64,000 nucleotides of DNA. Source: Paenibacillus sedimenti. Its GTDB lineage: Bacteria; Bacillota; Bacilli; Paenibacillales; NBRC-103111. The notes under the pieces are model-generated. The model did no database searches and was not told the DNA's origin. It was given only the letters and a program-made list of their open reading frames with translations. Location: contig NZ_JACVVD010000003.1 of NCBI RefSeq assembly GCF_014534655.1, forward strand, positions 787,204 to 851,203. The letters run 5' to 3'. Below, in pieces: positions 1 through 8,278 of this stretch; position 1 is the stretch's first letter; every line of letters starts with the position of its first letter. The translations under genes were made by a program, and so were the position numbers.

Positions 1-32
1 TATATGAATCAGTGTATTAATTCAATAGTACA

Positions 33-262
33 CTAAGACAGTGTATCATGTAAATAGACAATAAAAAAAGAAGCAAGAAGAAAAAGCTTCTTTGCTTCCT
101 GATTACGTATTAATACCAAGTACAATGTAAATCCTATGCCTGCCAAGATCATCATAGCTCCAGAAATCCAAAATGCTGTTTTGCCAGCAATTTAAATTTA
201 TCGTTGTCAATCTGCTCCTTTTTCAATTTTCCATTAATCCATTGTTTGAACTCGAAGATTGT
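33..262 (-). pseudogene. Possible decayed small membrane protein gene
   Basis: On the minus strand two overlapping frames read like one small protein: a hydrophilic start (FKQWINGKLKKEQIDND) and then, after a frame change near position 195, a hydrophobic helix (GAMMILAGIGFTLYLVLI) with a basic tail. No intact ORF or ATG spans both parts. The pattern resembles small Firmicute membrane proteins, but I cannot name the family. It could also be chance. Confidence 0.3.
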
Positions 263-367
263 CCTCCAATAATAACTACACCCTCATTCGAAAACAAAAC
301 AACGAAACATATACATTGAAACTGTTTAACATAGTAGTATCATTTCAGAGAAAAGGAGTTTATAACT

Positions 368-772
368 TTGAAAATAACCTCTTTTCTATTACCCAAAGAC
401 AAGGTTGCCTTTATCACATCGTCAGCTTCCATGCGAGAAGCGTTGGAACAATTAGAAAATCACTATTATACAGCTCTTCCCATTGTCGATAGTGACGGGA
501 AATATGCAGGTACATTGTCGGAAGGTGATCTGTTATGGATGTTAAAGAATACACCGGGGATTGATTTTGATAACATGCATCAAGTGCCGGTAAGCGTAAT
601 CGAGAAGCATATTCATAATGAGTCAGTTTCGATTAATGCACAAATGGAGGATATGCTGGCGCTAGCAGCCGATCAAAATTTTGTTCCGGTTGTAGATGAC
701 AAAAATATTTTCATAGGAATTATTCGTCGAAAAGATATTATTGAATATTATATGAGAAACATAACCGATTGA
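368..772 (+). CDS. Two-CBS-domain protein
   Basis: A 134-residue protein made almost entirely of a tandem CBS pair (about residues 5-60 and 75-130), with typical phrases such as ALPIVDSDGKYAGTLSEGDLL and FVPVVDDKNIFIGIIRRKDII. Stand-alone CBS pairs bind adenosine nucleotides; in Bacillus the similar CbpB binds c-di-AMP. Whether this one does is inference. The start is TTG at 368, chosen because AAAGGAG lies about 9 bases upstream. The gene stands alone, convergent with the phosphotransferase gene that follows. Confidence 0.85.
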   Translation: MKITSFLLPKDKVAFITSSASMREALEQLENHYYTALPIVDSDGKYAGTLSEGDLLWMLKNTPGIDFDNMHQVPVSVIEKHIHNESVSINAQMEDMLALAADQNFVPVVDDKNIFIGIIRRKDIIEYYMRNITD

Positions 773-824
773 TGAACCTGCCCCATTAGTCGGCATCATG
801 ATCAACCTCCGATTGTCGGACTGA

Positions 825-1667
825 CTACCACAGAGACATTTTTTGTCGAATGTAGTTCGTAATATCCGTATATTGTTCATCCGTCATGCCATCTCCGGTC
901 AGTTTGCACACTGCTAAAGGCACGATCCACGCCTCTATCTCTTCGTCTTGCATACCTGAAACGGTTTTGTACTCCTCAACAAATATGTTCTCGATCATAG
1001 GACGGGTAGTATTCAATCGGTCAGCGACATGGGACGGTGTATCAGTAGGCAGCACTCCATATCGGCATAGAAGAATAAATTCCGCAATATCGGCCGCCGG
1101 GTCGCCTTTACTTGCGCCCATCCAATCGAGCATGATAGGTTTACCGTTTCGAATCATCACATTATACGGATTCGGATCACCATGACAGAGCGCATGTCGG
1201 ACAGGCAGGTGATCCAAATAATCCGAAATGCAACGTATCTCCTCGATAGTAAGGCGGGATGCCCTCGCAATAGTCGCCTTAATACTTTCGATTTGATTGG
1301 TTCGGATGCCGAGGACGCTTCGTGAATGGATATTATGAAGCAATCCGGCAATAATGCGAATATCACTTACCGCTTCTTCATTGGGAGTTTGCTGCCCACT
1401 ATTCAGCAACTTGGCTAGTAACAATTCCATAATCGTTGTGCCGACAATTTTCTCAAAAACGATTCCCGGGCGCCCCGCCACTTCAACTACTCTGTATGGT
1501 TGAGGCACCGGCAATCCACATTGCCATGCAGCGACACTGTTCTGAAATTCGCCTTTCACCGCATCCCACGTCGTATTTGAACGAAATAGTTTAATAACTT
1601 TATCGTGTTCCCACTCAAAAACTTCGGAACAACCTCCTGAGCCGATTCGATTACCCAGTTTATTCAT
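825..1667 (-). CDS. Aminoglycoside phosphotransferase-family kinase
   Basis: A 280-residue APH/choline-kinase fold protein. It shows a Gly-rich N-terminal loop (RIGSGGCSEVF), the catalytic loop CHGDPNPYNVM (H162, D164, N169) and the metal-binding DW at about 181. Such enzymes phosphorylate small hydroxylated molecules; many are not resistance enzymes and the substrate here is unknown. It lies directly downstream of a TetR regulator on the same strand with about 14 bp between them, so the two probably form an operon under the TetR operator near 2300. Confidence 0.85.
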   Translation of the reverse strand: MNKLGNRIGSGGCSEVFEWEHDKVIKLFRSNTTWDAVKGEFQNSVAAWQCGLPVPQPYRVVEVAGRPGIVFEKIVGTTIMELLLAKLLNSGQQTPNEEAVSDIRIIAGLLHNIHSRSVLGIRTNQIESIKATIARASRLTIEEIRCISDYLDHLPVRHALCHGDPNPYNVMIRNGKPIMLDWMGASKGDPAADIAEFILLCRYGVLPTDTPSHVADRLNTTRPMIENIFVEEYKTVSGMQDEEIEAWIVPLAVCKLTGDGMTDEQYTDITNYIRQKMSLW

Positions 1668-1680
1668 GCAACGATCCCCT

Positions 1681-2256
1681 TTACGACCTAATGATGCCTT
1701 CTTTCATCAACATCGCCTCATACAAGTCTTGAATCATTCTAGTGGCTTCTTTAATGTCTAAATTTAAAGTTCCGGTGTTTATCATCGTTCCAAGGCCAAT
1801 AACATAAATAGATAACGCGAACATTATTTTTTTGCGCTTTTCGTCTTCAACTACGCTTAGCCTTCCGCGACTTCGCAAATGGGTTTCAAACATTTCTTCG
1901 CCGATAAAGGAGTCTTTGGCCAAGTCGTACGTTTTGTAACCGGACAGGTATACAGTTTGAAAGAGCTGCTTCTCGTTCTTGGCAAAATGCAGGCTTCCGA
2001 TCGCAAGATTTAACGCAGACGTATAGCTTTCGTCTTTATAAGATTCCATGCTGGCGAGCGCAAAAGCGACAGCTCTACCGTACACGTCGTTTTTGATATC
2101 CGACATATTGCCGTACGCGCTATAGATCGGCTGCGTCGAACATCCCAGCTTTTGTGCAATACTGCGCGCAGTCAAAGCCTCAAACCCGTGCTCGCGTACC
2201 AATTCAAAAGCTGCATCTGCAATTATCTCTTTTGTGAGAGTAGTTTTTGGGGGCAT
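1681..2256 (-). CDS. TetR-family transcriptional regulator
   Basis: About 191 residues with an N-terminal TetR helix-turn-helix (LTARSIAQKLGCSTQPIYSAYGN) and an alpha-helical ligand domain. I choose ATG at 2256 (MPPKTTLTKEI) because GGAGA lies at good spacing; an ATG at 2262 is closer to that site. It probably represses its own operon with the phosphotransferase gene through the tandem palindromes immediately upstream. Confidence 0.85.
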   Translation of the reverse strand: MPPKTTLTKEIIADAAFELVREHGFEALTARSIAQKLGCSTQPIYSAYGNMSDIKNDVYGRAVAFALASMESYKDESYTSALNLAIGSLHFAKNEKQLFQTVYLSGYKTYDLAKDSFIGEEMFETHLRSRGRLSVVEDEKRKKIMFALSIYVIGLGTMINTGTLNLDIKEATRMIQDLYEAMLMKEGIIRS

Positions 2257-2284
2257 AGTCATTCTCCAATAAAAAAATAACATT

Positions 2285-2310
2285 TGTTATATAACATATG
2301 TTATATGACA
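2285..2310. promoter_or_regulatory. Tandem TetR operator candidate
   Basis: Two 12-mers, TGTTATATAACA (2285-2296, a perfect palindrome) and TGTTATATGACA (2299-2310), lie 14 bp apart just upstream of the TetR start. Adjacent palindromes close to the start codon are typical of TetR autoregulation. The match to this regulator is inferred from position only. Confidence 0.55.
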
Positions 2311-2379
2311 GAATAAGGAATGTCAACACGAAAAATCTCAAGAGTCATTGCCCCTTATCTGAATTTTGGGAGCGAATAG

Positions 2380-3210
2380 TCACGGGTTGTACAAGCGCCG
2401 ATATTCCTGCGGGGTCAGTCCGATGTGCTCCCGGAAGCGTGCGATGAAGTAACTGCTCTGGGAAAATCCGGAATTCTCCGCCACTTGCTTAATTGTCCAG
2501 CCGGTAGACATGAGCAGCTGCTTGGCAACAACAAGACGGCATTCAAACAGCCATTCCATAGGAGTCCGCCCCATCACTTCGTGGAACATCCGACTAAAAT
2601 AATAGGTACTGAAGCCTGCCTGCTCAGCCATCTGCTGGAGCGTAAGCGGCTCCGTACAGCGGGTTCGGATAAACTCCGCAGCCTCTCTCATCCGAGCACG
2701 TTTATCCAACGTTGTCGCTGTTCCAAGAGTCTCCGCACTCATCGCAAGCTCAGCAAGCAGTTCATAGAGCTTTACCGCCAAGTGCACCTCGTTCCTATCA
2801 TAAGGGGAAGCCAGCTCCAGTAAGCCCCCGGTTAGCCGTTTGAGCTTATGCAAATCGCCGTATTTAAACAACCAAACAGATGAAGTTCCCCGGCCGTTCA
2901 ACAGCCTGTCCACCCCCTCGCCTGCTATGTGTACCCAGAATACTTCCCAAGGCTCCTTCGGATCTGTTCGATACTCCTGCTCTAGTCCCGGCCCGTAATA
3001 GAAGCCCTGTCCTGCTTCCAAGCCGTATTCCTTTCCGTTATCTTTTACATATCCTTTTCCGCTTAATACCAGATGCAAATTTGCTTGTTGCAGCTGTCCC
3101 TTAGACCGCCACTCCTGGTGCTCGGGAAAATCGGAATATAAGCCGATCATATCCGGAAATCCCGTGTAGTGCTTGTACATGGGTTCCGGCAACACATAAT
3201 GGATTTTCAT
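2380..3210 (-). CDS. AraC-family regulator with cupin sensor domain
   Basis: About 276 residues. The N-terminal half is a sugar-sensing cupin (SGKGYVKDNGKEYGLEAGQGFYY) and the C-terminal 100 residues carry two AraC helix-turn-helix motifs ending in HIGLTPQEYRRLY. Start taken at 3210 (MKIHYVLPEP) because GGAGG lies just upstream; an extended frame begins at 3228. It is divergent from the GH42 beta-galactosidase gene, so it most likely controls that gene in response to a galactoside. Confidence 0.88.
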   Translation of the reverse strand: MKIHYVLPEPMYKHYTGFPDMIGLYSDFPEHQEWRSKGQLQQANLHLVLSGKGYVKDNGKEYGLEAGQGFYYGPGLEQEYRTDPKEPWEVFWVHIAGEGVDRLLNGRGTSSVWLFKYGDLHKLKRLTGGLLELASPYDRNEVHLAVKLYELLAELAMSAETLGTATTLDKRARMREAAEFIRTRCTEPLTLQQMAEQAGFSTYYFSRMFHEVMGRTPMEWLFECRLVVAKQLLMSTGWTIKQVAENSGFSQSSYFIARFREHIGLTPQEYRRLYNP

Positions 3211-3280
3211 GGTCCCTCCAAAACGCAAGAATCTAATATAATCAACAAAATGATGTTATTTACTTTCTATTTTAAAGGAT

Positions 3281-3306
3281 TATAATGAGTGCATAAAGGC
3301 CTTTAT
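3281..3306 (+). promoter_or_regulatory. Promoter -10 box and palindromic operator of the GH42 gene
   Basis: A consensus -10 box TATAAT (3281-3286) is followed by the 14-bp perfect palindrome ATAAAGGCCTTTAT (3293-3306), where the transcript would begin, about 50 bp before the GH42 start. The palindrome position suggests a repressor or activator site. Confidence 0.5.
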
Positions 3307-3353
3307 ACAACAAAAATTTATCATACCAAAAAGATAAGGGGATGTTTTGAATC

Positions 3354-5417
3354 ATGGACAAAACCATTCCGGGAGAGAAATTTGATCTGGGAGTGTGTTA
3401 CTACCCCGAGCAATGGCCGGAGCACATGTGGGCTGACGATTACAAGCGGATGCGGGAAATAGGCTTTACCATTGTACGCATGGGTGAGTTTGCATGGAAT
3501 TTTTTTGAGCCGGAGGAAGGCGTATTTACTTTTGATTTGTTCGACCGCGCCATAGACCTTGCATACAAGCATGGACTGAAGGTCATTCTCGGAACCCCGA
3601 CGGCTACACCGCCCGCCTGGATGACTCATAAATACCCAGAAATTCTTAATGCTTCATTTGAAGGCATGCAGTATCATCACGGTATGAGACGGCACTACAA
3701 TTACAGCAGCCCGGTGTACCGCACCTATTGCGCAAAGATTACCGAGGCTATGGCTAAGCAATATGCGAACCATCCCGGCGTAGTAGGCTGGCAGATCGAC
3801 AACGAGCTTAACTGTGAGGTTAATGTATTCTACTCCAATGCAGACCATGCGGCGTTTCGGACTTGGCTGAAGGAGAAGTACGGTTCCTTGGAGACCATGA
3901 ATCAGGCATGGGGTACCGTCTTTTGGAACCAGAGCTACTCAGACTGGGAGCAGGTTCATTTGCCCCGCCTTACGCCCGGCAGCTCCCCTAACCCTCATCA
4001 AGTTCTGGATGAGAAGCGGTTTATCTCGGATAACGCCATTTCTTTTGTCCGTCTGCAGGTAGAGATTCTGCGAAAGCTTGCACCAAGACAGTGGATCACA
4101 CACAACGGCATGTTTGCTCATCTGGATAATCATGCCATGACAAACGAGCTTCTTGATTTCTATTCCTATGATTCGTACCCGAACTTCGCTACCATCTGGA
4201 ATGATGCCGATCGGGAAAATCCTCTTATGGACCGCAGCTCCTCCAACCAACTGACCAAGGTTCGTTCGATCTCCCCCAACTTCTGCATCATGGAGCAACA
4301 ATCGGGCCCGGGCGGTTGGGTGAACAAGATGGCTCAACCCGCGCCGAAACCGGGGCAAATGAGATTGTGGACCTATCAATCCGTTGCTCACGGGGCGGAT
4401 ATGCTCTTGTACTTCAGATGGCGGACGGCAACCTTCGGCACTGAGATTTACTGGCATGGGATCAATGACTACCATAACCGTCCAAACCGGAGGGTGGCTG
4501 AGGCAGAGACCATTAGCCGGGAATTGGGAAGAATCGGGGAGACCATTGCCGGTTCCCGTTACGCTGCGGAAGTCGCCATCTTGCACGATTATGACAACGA
4601 GTGGGACGGGGAATTCGACGTATGGCACGGCCCTCTGACGAGAGAAAGCTTGTACAGCTGGAGCAAGTCCCTGCAGTACAACCATATTCCTTACGATTAT
4701 CTATGCGTACAGAACAAGACTAACCTGAATGATCTCGTTCGTTACAAAGTACTGATCTACCCTCATCCGGCCATTATGTCGGAGGAAACGGCAGAGCTTC
4801 TTAAGCAGTATGTGGCGGGAGGAGGCAAGCTGATCTTCGGAGCCCGCACGGGTTACAAGGATAAACGAGGGCATTGCCGAATGGCGCCATTCCCTGGTCC
4901 GGTCGCGGATCTGTGCGGAGTGACGGTGGAAGACTTTACTCTTATTGTGAACAAGACTGCCACGCCAAACATTCGATGGATCGATGGCGGGGATGAAGCC
5001 GGCACGCCGGCAACCCTTTTCAATGACATTCTCCACCCGGAGAACGATAATGTGGAGACGCTAGCCTTGTTCGACGGAGACTATTATGCGGGGAAACCGG
5101 CTCTTACCCGAAACCCCTATGGCGCTGGTGTTGCCTATTATTACGGGGCCGCATTCAGCCGCGACGTAGCGGATGCATTGATCCGCCGCCTTGGACTGAA
5201 GCCTGTTACAACAGATTGGGCGGAACTGCCCCCTGAGGTGGAGGTTGCCATCCGGGAGAAACAGAAACGTCGCTTTGCCTTTATATTGAACTACTCCGAC
5301 AAACCGGTCAAAGCCCGTCTATTACGGGAGACCGAAGACCTGTTGGAAGGCGAACGGCTTGCCGCAGGGGATCTGGACATCGCTCCGTACGGTGTGAAGG
5401 TCTTGTCGTTGGAGTAA
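3354..5417 (+). CDS. GH42 beta-galactosidase
   Basis: A 687-residue cytoplasmic enzyme, the usual size for GH42, that hydrolyses terminal beta-D-galactosides. The N-terminal barrel starts GVCYYPEQWPEHMWADD. The acid/base Glu is E151 in QIDNELNC and the nucleophile is E314 in CIMEQQSGPGGW. The middle is the trimerisation domain and the end a small beta domain. There is no signal peptide, so it acts on imported oligosaccharides. It is divergent from an AraC regulator, convergent with the GH51 gene, and followed by a strong hairpin terminator. Galactan or arabinogalactan oligosaccharides are likely substrates given the neighbours. Confidence 0.93.
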   Translation: MDKTIPGEKFDLGVCYYPEQWPEHMWADDYKRMREIGFTIVRMGEFAWNFFEPEEGVFTFDLFDRAIDLAYKHGLKVILGTPTATPPAWMTHKYPEILNASFEGMQYHHGMRRHYNYSSPVYRTYCAKITEAMAKQYANHPGVVGWQIDNELNCEVNVFYSNADHAAFRTWLKEKYGSLETMNQAWGTVFWNQSYSDWEQVHLPRLTPGSSPNPHQVLDEKRFISDNAISFVRLQVEILRKLAPRQWITHNGMFAHLDNHAMTNELLDFYSYDSYPNFATIWNDADRENPLMDRSSSNQLTKVRSISPNFCIMEQQSGPGGWVNKMAQPAPKPGQMRLWTYQSVAHGADMLLYFRWRTATFGTEIYWHGINDYHNRPNRRVAEAETISRELGRIGETIAGSRYAAEVAILHDYDNEWDGEFDVWHGPLTRESLYSWSKSLQYNHIPYDYLCVQNKTNLNDLVRYKVLIYPHPAIMSEETAELLKQYVAGGGKLIFGARTGYKDKRGHCRMAPFPGPVADLCGVTVEDFTLIVNKTATPNIRWIDGGDEAGTPATLFNDILHPENDNVETLALFDGDYYAGKPALTRNPYGAGVAYYYGAAFSRDVADALIRRLGLKPVTTDWAELPPEVEVAIREKQKRRFAFILNYSDKPVKARLLRETEDLLEGERLAAGDLDIAPYGVKVLSLE

Positions 5418-5443
5418 GGAAAAAGGAACCGGTCGTCATGCAA

Positions 5444-5485
5444 GCGCCCTGGACTTTAGCCCATCAAGGCGGCCCAGGGCGTTTG
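5444..5485. terminator. Intrinsic terminator between convergent GH42 and GH51 genes
   Basis: A hairpin with stem GCGCCCTGG / CCAGGGCG is followed by a T-rich stretch on the plus strand. It sits between two converging genes. Confidence 0.7.
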
Positions 5486-5525
5486 ATTGTCGTTTATCGT
5501 GCCATACAACCGAACGGCGATAACG

Positions 5526-7013
5526 TTACTTGATGACCACCACGTTCACGGAATGGGGCTGAAGTTCGACAGTAAGACCAGATTGCGTATTCCAACTCAA
5601 TGGCTGTTCTATGACACGAACCTGCTCTCTTCCGATATCGTTGTATGCATCCTTCGAATCACCGACCACACTATGAAGCACCGCATTCGAATACTGGATT
5701 GCACTGCCAACATGTAGGGTAACGGATTCCGACCGATCCGGATGGCGATTTACCAAAGCAATTCTCAAATCGTCACTTCCCGTCCGCTTAGTTGCGATTG
5801 TATCTAAATACGGGACGTTTGTTGTCTTTCCTGCCTTCTCCACATCGAAAGCCGCATTTTCCGACAGCCAAGAGTCAACGACGATATCTCCCAGATGGCG
5901 GGTATAAAGCTCAAACACAAAGTAACTGGATCGCAGGACGATCCCGTCTTGATGCGTAAAGATGGCTCCTCTTGTATTGACGGTTGGGGCAAAATTCGCC
6001 ATACCGACGACATCGCTATGTTTGTGGCACTGATTTAAGAAACAGGCTGTAAACACGGCATCCGCCATGGTGTAGCTGGAATTGATGTCGTTTTTATCCC
6101 TCGGAGTGATATAATCCTCGGTTCCGGAGTTAATATGCGGATGATGCCAGCCCCGAAGATTCCATTCGTCATAGGCGATACGAATTTTGCCCAAATAGCC
6201 GAGTGAGCCGAGAATATATTTCGTCTTTAGAATAGGCTTCTCAATTTCCATGGAATACGCCATACAAGATTCGTAATCCGCTAAATCGTTGACATGACCC
6301 AGATAATCCCAATAGTCATGAATCGAAATCCAATCCAGATATTGCCCTGCTTCCCGCAGCAAATTCAGATTCCAATCCAAATCCGAAATGCTTGCTGCCA
6401 GCAGCTCGATGTTAGGATCAACCCGCTTCATCATTTTGGCAGATTCCTTTACGAAACGCCCCCATTCCCTTACATTCTTCGCCCCCATTTCCCAATCGCC
6501 ATAGTTTTCATTCCCTATGCTCCAATATTTCACTTTATAGGGCTCGGGATGGCCATTTTCAATACGGAGTTTCGCCCACTTTCCTTCGGAAGGAAGGTTA
6601 CAGTATTCGACCCAATCACTCATTTCTTCAGGTAACCCTGTTCCGGCATTCGTGCAAATATAAGGCTCTGCGCCAAGCAACCGACAATATTCCATAAATT
6701 CGTCCGTACCGAATAGATTCGATTCCTCTACCCGCCATGCTTTATCAAAGTAAGGAGTGCGCTGCTTTCCTATTGCATCTTTCCAGTGGTAGGCAGATAC
6801 AAAGCAGCCGCCAGGCCAGCGAATAATAGGGACTTCGATTCGTCTAAGCGCTTCCACAACATCCTGGCGATATCCGCTGCTGTCGGAAAGTGCGGACGTC
6901 GGATCGAAGATTCCGCCATAGATTTGACGATGAAAATGCTCCAGAAAGTGACCGAAAATTTTCTTGTCTCTTTTGCCAAGTTCTCTTCTTGAATTAATTT
7001 CCAATTTAGGCAT
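5526..7013 (-). CDS. GH51 alpha-L-arabinofuranosidase
   Basis: A 495-residue intracellular enzyme releasing terminal alpha-L-arabinofuranosyl residues. GH51 landmarks are present: FGHFLEHFHRQIYGGIFDP and IIRWPGGCFVSAYHWKDAIG near the N-terminus, acid/base E169 in YWSIGNENYG, nucleophile E283 in AYDEWNLRGWH, and a C-terminal beta-sandwich. There is no signal peptide. It is divergent from a LacI regulator, and both promoters contain GTGTGCG-type palindromes, so it is probably repressed by that regulator. Confidence 0.93.
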   Translation of the reverse strand: MPKLEINSRRELGKRDKKIFGHFLEHFHRQIYGGIFDPTSALSDSSGYRQDVVEALRRIEVPIIRWPGGCFVSAYHWKDAIGKQRTPYFDKAWRVEESNLFGTDEFMEYCRLLGAEPYICTNAGTGLPEEMSDWVEYCNLPSEGKWAKLRIENGHPEPYKVKYWSIGNENYGDWEMGAKNVREWGRFVKESAKMMKRVDPNIELLAASISDLDWNLNLLREAGQYLDWISIHDYWDYLGHVNDLADYESCMAYSMEIEKPILKTKYILGSLGYLGKIRIAYDEWNLRGWHHPHINSGTEDYITPRDKNDINSSYTMADAVFTACFLNQCHKHSDVVGMANFAPTVNTRGAIFTHQDGIVLRSSYFVFELYTRHLGDIVVDSWLSENAAFDVEKAGKTTNVPYLDTIATKRTGSDDLRIALVNRHPDRSESVTLHVGSAIQYSNAVLHSVVGDSKDAYNDIGREQVRVIEQPLSWNTQSGLTVELQPHSVNVVVIK

Positions 7014-7043
7014 CGCTCTACGCTCCCAAGACTAATCATATTT

Positions 7044-7059
7044 CCGTGTGCGCACACGG
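7044..7059. promoter_or_regulatory. LacI-type operator in front of the GH51 gene
   Basis: A 16-bp perfect palindrome CCGTGTGCGCACACGG lies 31 bp upstream of the GH51 start. It shares the CGTGTGCG core with the site at 7174, as expected for two operators of one LacI-family dimer. Confidence 0.65.
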
Positions 7060-7173
7060 ACCTTCTTAAGTGGAAATATATCTCGATTATCTTGCTTTGT
7101 CAATATTTATACATAAAATGCTGCTAATCGCTTGCTATAACTATTGTCATAATATAAAATAATCATCAGCTGA

Positions 7174-7191
7174 TTCGTGTGCGTACACGAA
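7174..7191. promoter_or_regulatory. LacI-type operator in front of the lacI-like gene
   Basis: TTCGTGTGCGTACACGAA, palindromic except for two central bases, lies 24 bp upstream of the regulator start. Together with 7044-7059 it brackets the divergent promoter region and suggests autoregulation plus control of the GH51 gene. Confidence 0.65.
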
Positions 7192-7214
7192 CATTTATAT
7201 AAAAGGAGCCGGAT

Positions 7215-8207
7215 ATGTCAGCCACGATTAAAGATATCGCCCGGATATGCAAGGTTTCCGAAGGGACCGTCGACCGTGCGTTAAATGCTAGGCCGGGAAT
7301 TAGCAAGAAGACGAAAGAATATATTCTTAATGTCGCGAAGGAGTTAAACTATACGCCCAATCATTTAGCCAGGGGTCTTGCCAAAGGCCGGTCGATGACG
7401 CTCGGCGTCATTTTATTTGATGTCCGTAATCCATATTTTGCGCAGTTAATGAACGCCATTGAAGTCAAGGCCAGGGAACTAGGGTATGTCGTTTTCCCTA
7501 TTTTTACTCATAGCGATACTCAAAATGAGCGGAAAGCACTCGAGCATTTCAAAACCCGGCAAGTAGACGGGATTATCATGTTCAGTGTACAGTCCGGACA
7601 TGAATTTGAAAAAGAATTGCTCGATTTAAAGATTCCCATCGTTACAATCGGAAATCGTATTTCCGGCGGGTGGACCTATGTAGGCATTAACGAGCGTGAA
7701 TCGATGAAAGACGCTGTGAAACATGTCGTAAGCCAAGGTTACGAAGAAATCATCTATATTTGCCCTCCATTGACCCGCAGAGGCGAGGTCAATCTTTACA
7801 CACTGGAAGAAAGATTGGCCGGATGCCGCGAAGGTTTATCGGAGATGGGAAAAAAGGAACCGCTTGTCATCATGGACTCGGATTACATCAAGGCCATTAG
7901 CCAAATCGATCTGGAATCCCAGCCCAAAAAAGCAGTTGTCTGCCCTGCGGATATCTATGCACTAGAAGTGCTTAATCATTATAAGAAAAACAAAATTAGA
8001 GTTCCTGAACAGATCGGTCTTATGGGCTTCGATGATATCGACACGTTGAAATATATTTCTCCAAGATTATGCTCCGTAAGATACCCTGTAAGCGAAATAG
8101 GAATAACAGCCGTGAATCGCTTGCTTGAAGAAATCAATGGAAACCACAATAAGCATTTGAATGTGTTGCTTTTGCAGCATCAAATCGTTACGGGTGAATC
8201 TTTGTAA
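7215..8207 (+). CDS. LacI/GalR-family regulator
   Basis: A 330-residue repressor. The N-terminal helix-turn-helix reads IKDIARICKVSEGTVDRALN, followed by the hinge (NYTPNHLARGLAKG) and a periplasmic-binding-like sugar domain (LGVILFDVRNPYFAQLM; GLMGFDDID). The TVDRALN variant, in place of TVSRVLN, is found in a subset of sugar regulators. RBS AAAAGGAG precedes the ATG. It is divergent from the GH51 gene with two matching palindromes between, so arabinose- or arabinoside-responsive repression is the likely job. Confidence 0.88.
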   Translation: MSATIKDIARICKVSEGTVDRALNARPGISKKTKEYILNVAKELNYTPNHLARGLAKGRSMTLGVILFDVRNPYFAQLMNAIEVKARELGYVVFPIFTHSDTQNERKALEHFKTRQVDGIIMFSVQSGHEFEKELLDLKIPIVTIGNRISGGWTYVGINERESMKDAVKHVVSQGYEEIIYICPPLTRRGEVNLYTLEERLAGCREGLSEMGKKEPLVIMDSDYIKAISQIDLESQPKKAVVCPADIYALEVLNHYKKNKIRVPEQIGLMGFDDIDTLKYISPRLCSVRYPVSEIGITAVNRLLEEINGNHNKHLNVLLLQHQIVTGESL

Positions 8208-8220
8208 TGATATAGAGATG

Positions 8221-8276
8221 ACGCCCATACTGGGCGTACCACAAAAAAGGAACCGGTCATCAGGCCGGTTCCTTTA
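8221..8276. terminator. Double-hairpin bidirectional terminator
   Basis: ACGCCCA-TAC-TGGGCGT (8221-8237) is followed by AAAGGAACCGG / CCGGTTCCTTT (8246-8275) with A and T runs on both sides. It separates the converging LacI and response-regulator genes. Confidence 0.75.
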
Positions 8277-8278
8277 AG

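Noticed and set aside
3939..4685. 248-codon minus-strand ORF inside the GH42 gene
   Set aside because: Antisense shadow of a strongly supported GH42 coding sequence; composition fits the opposite frame.
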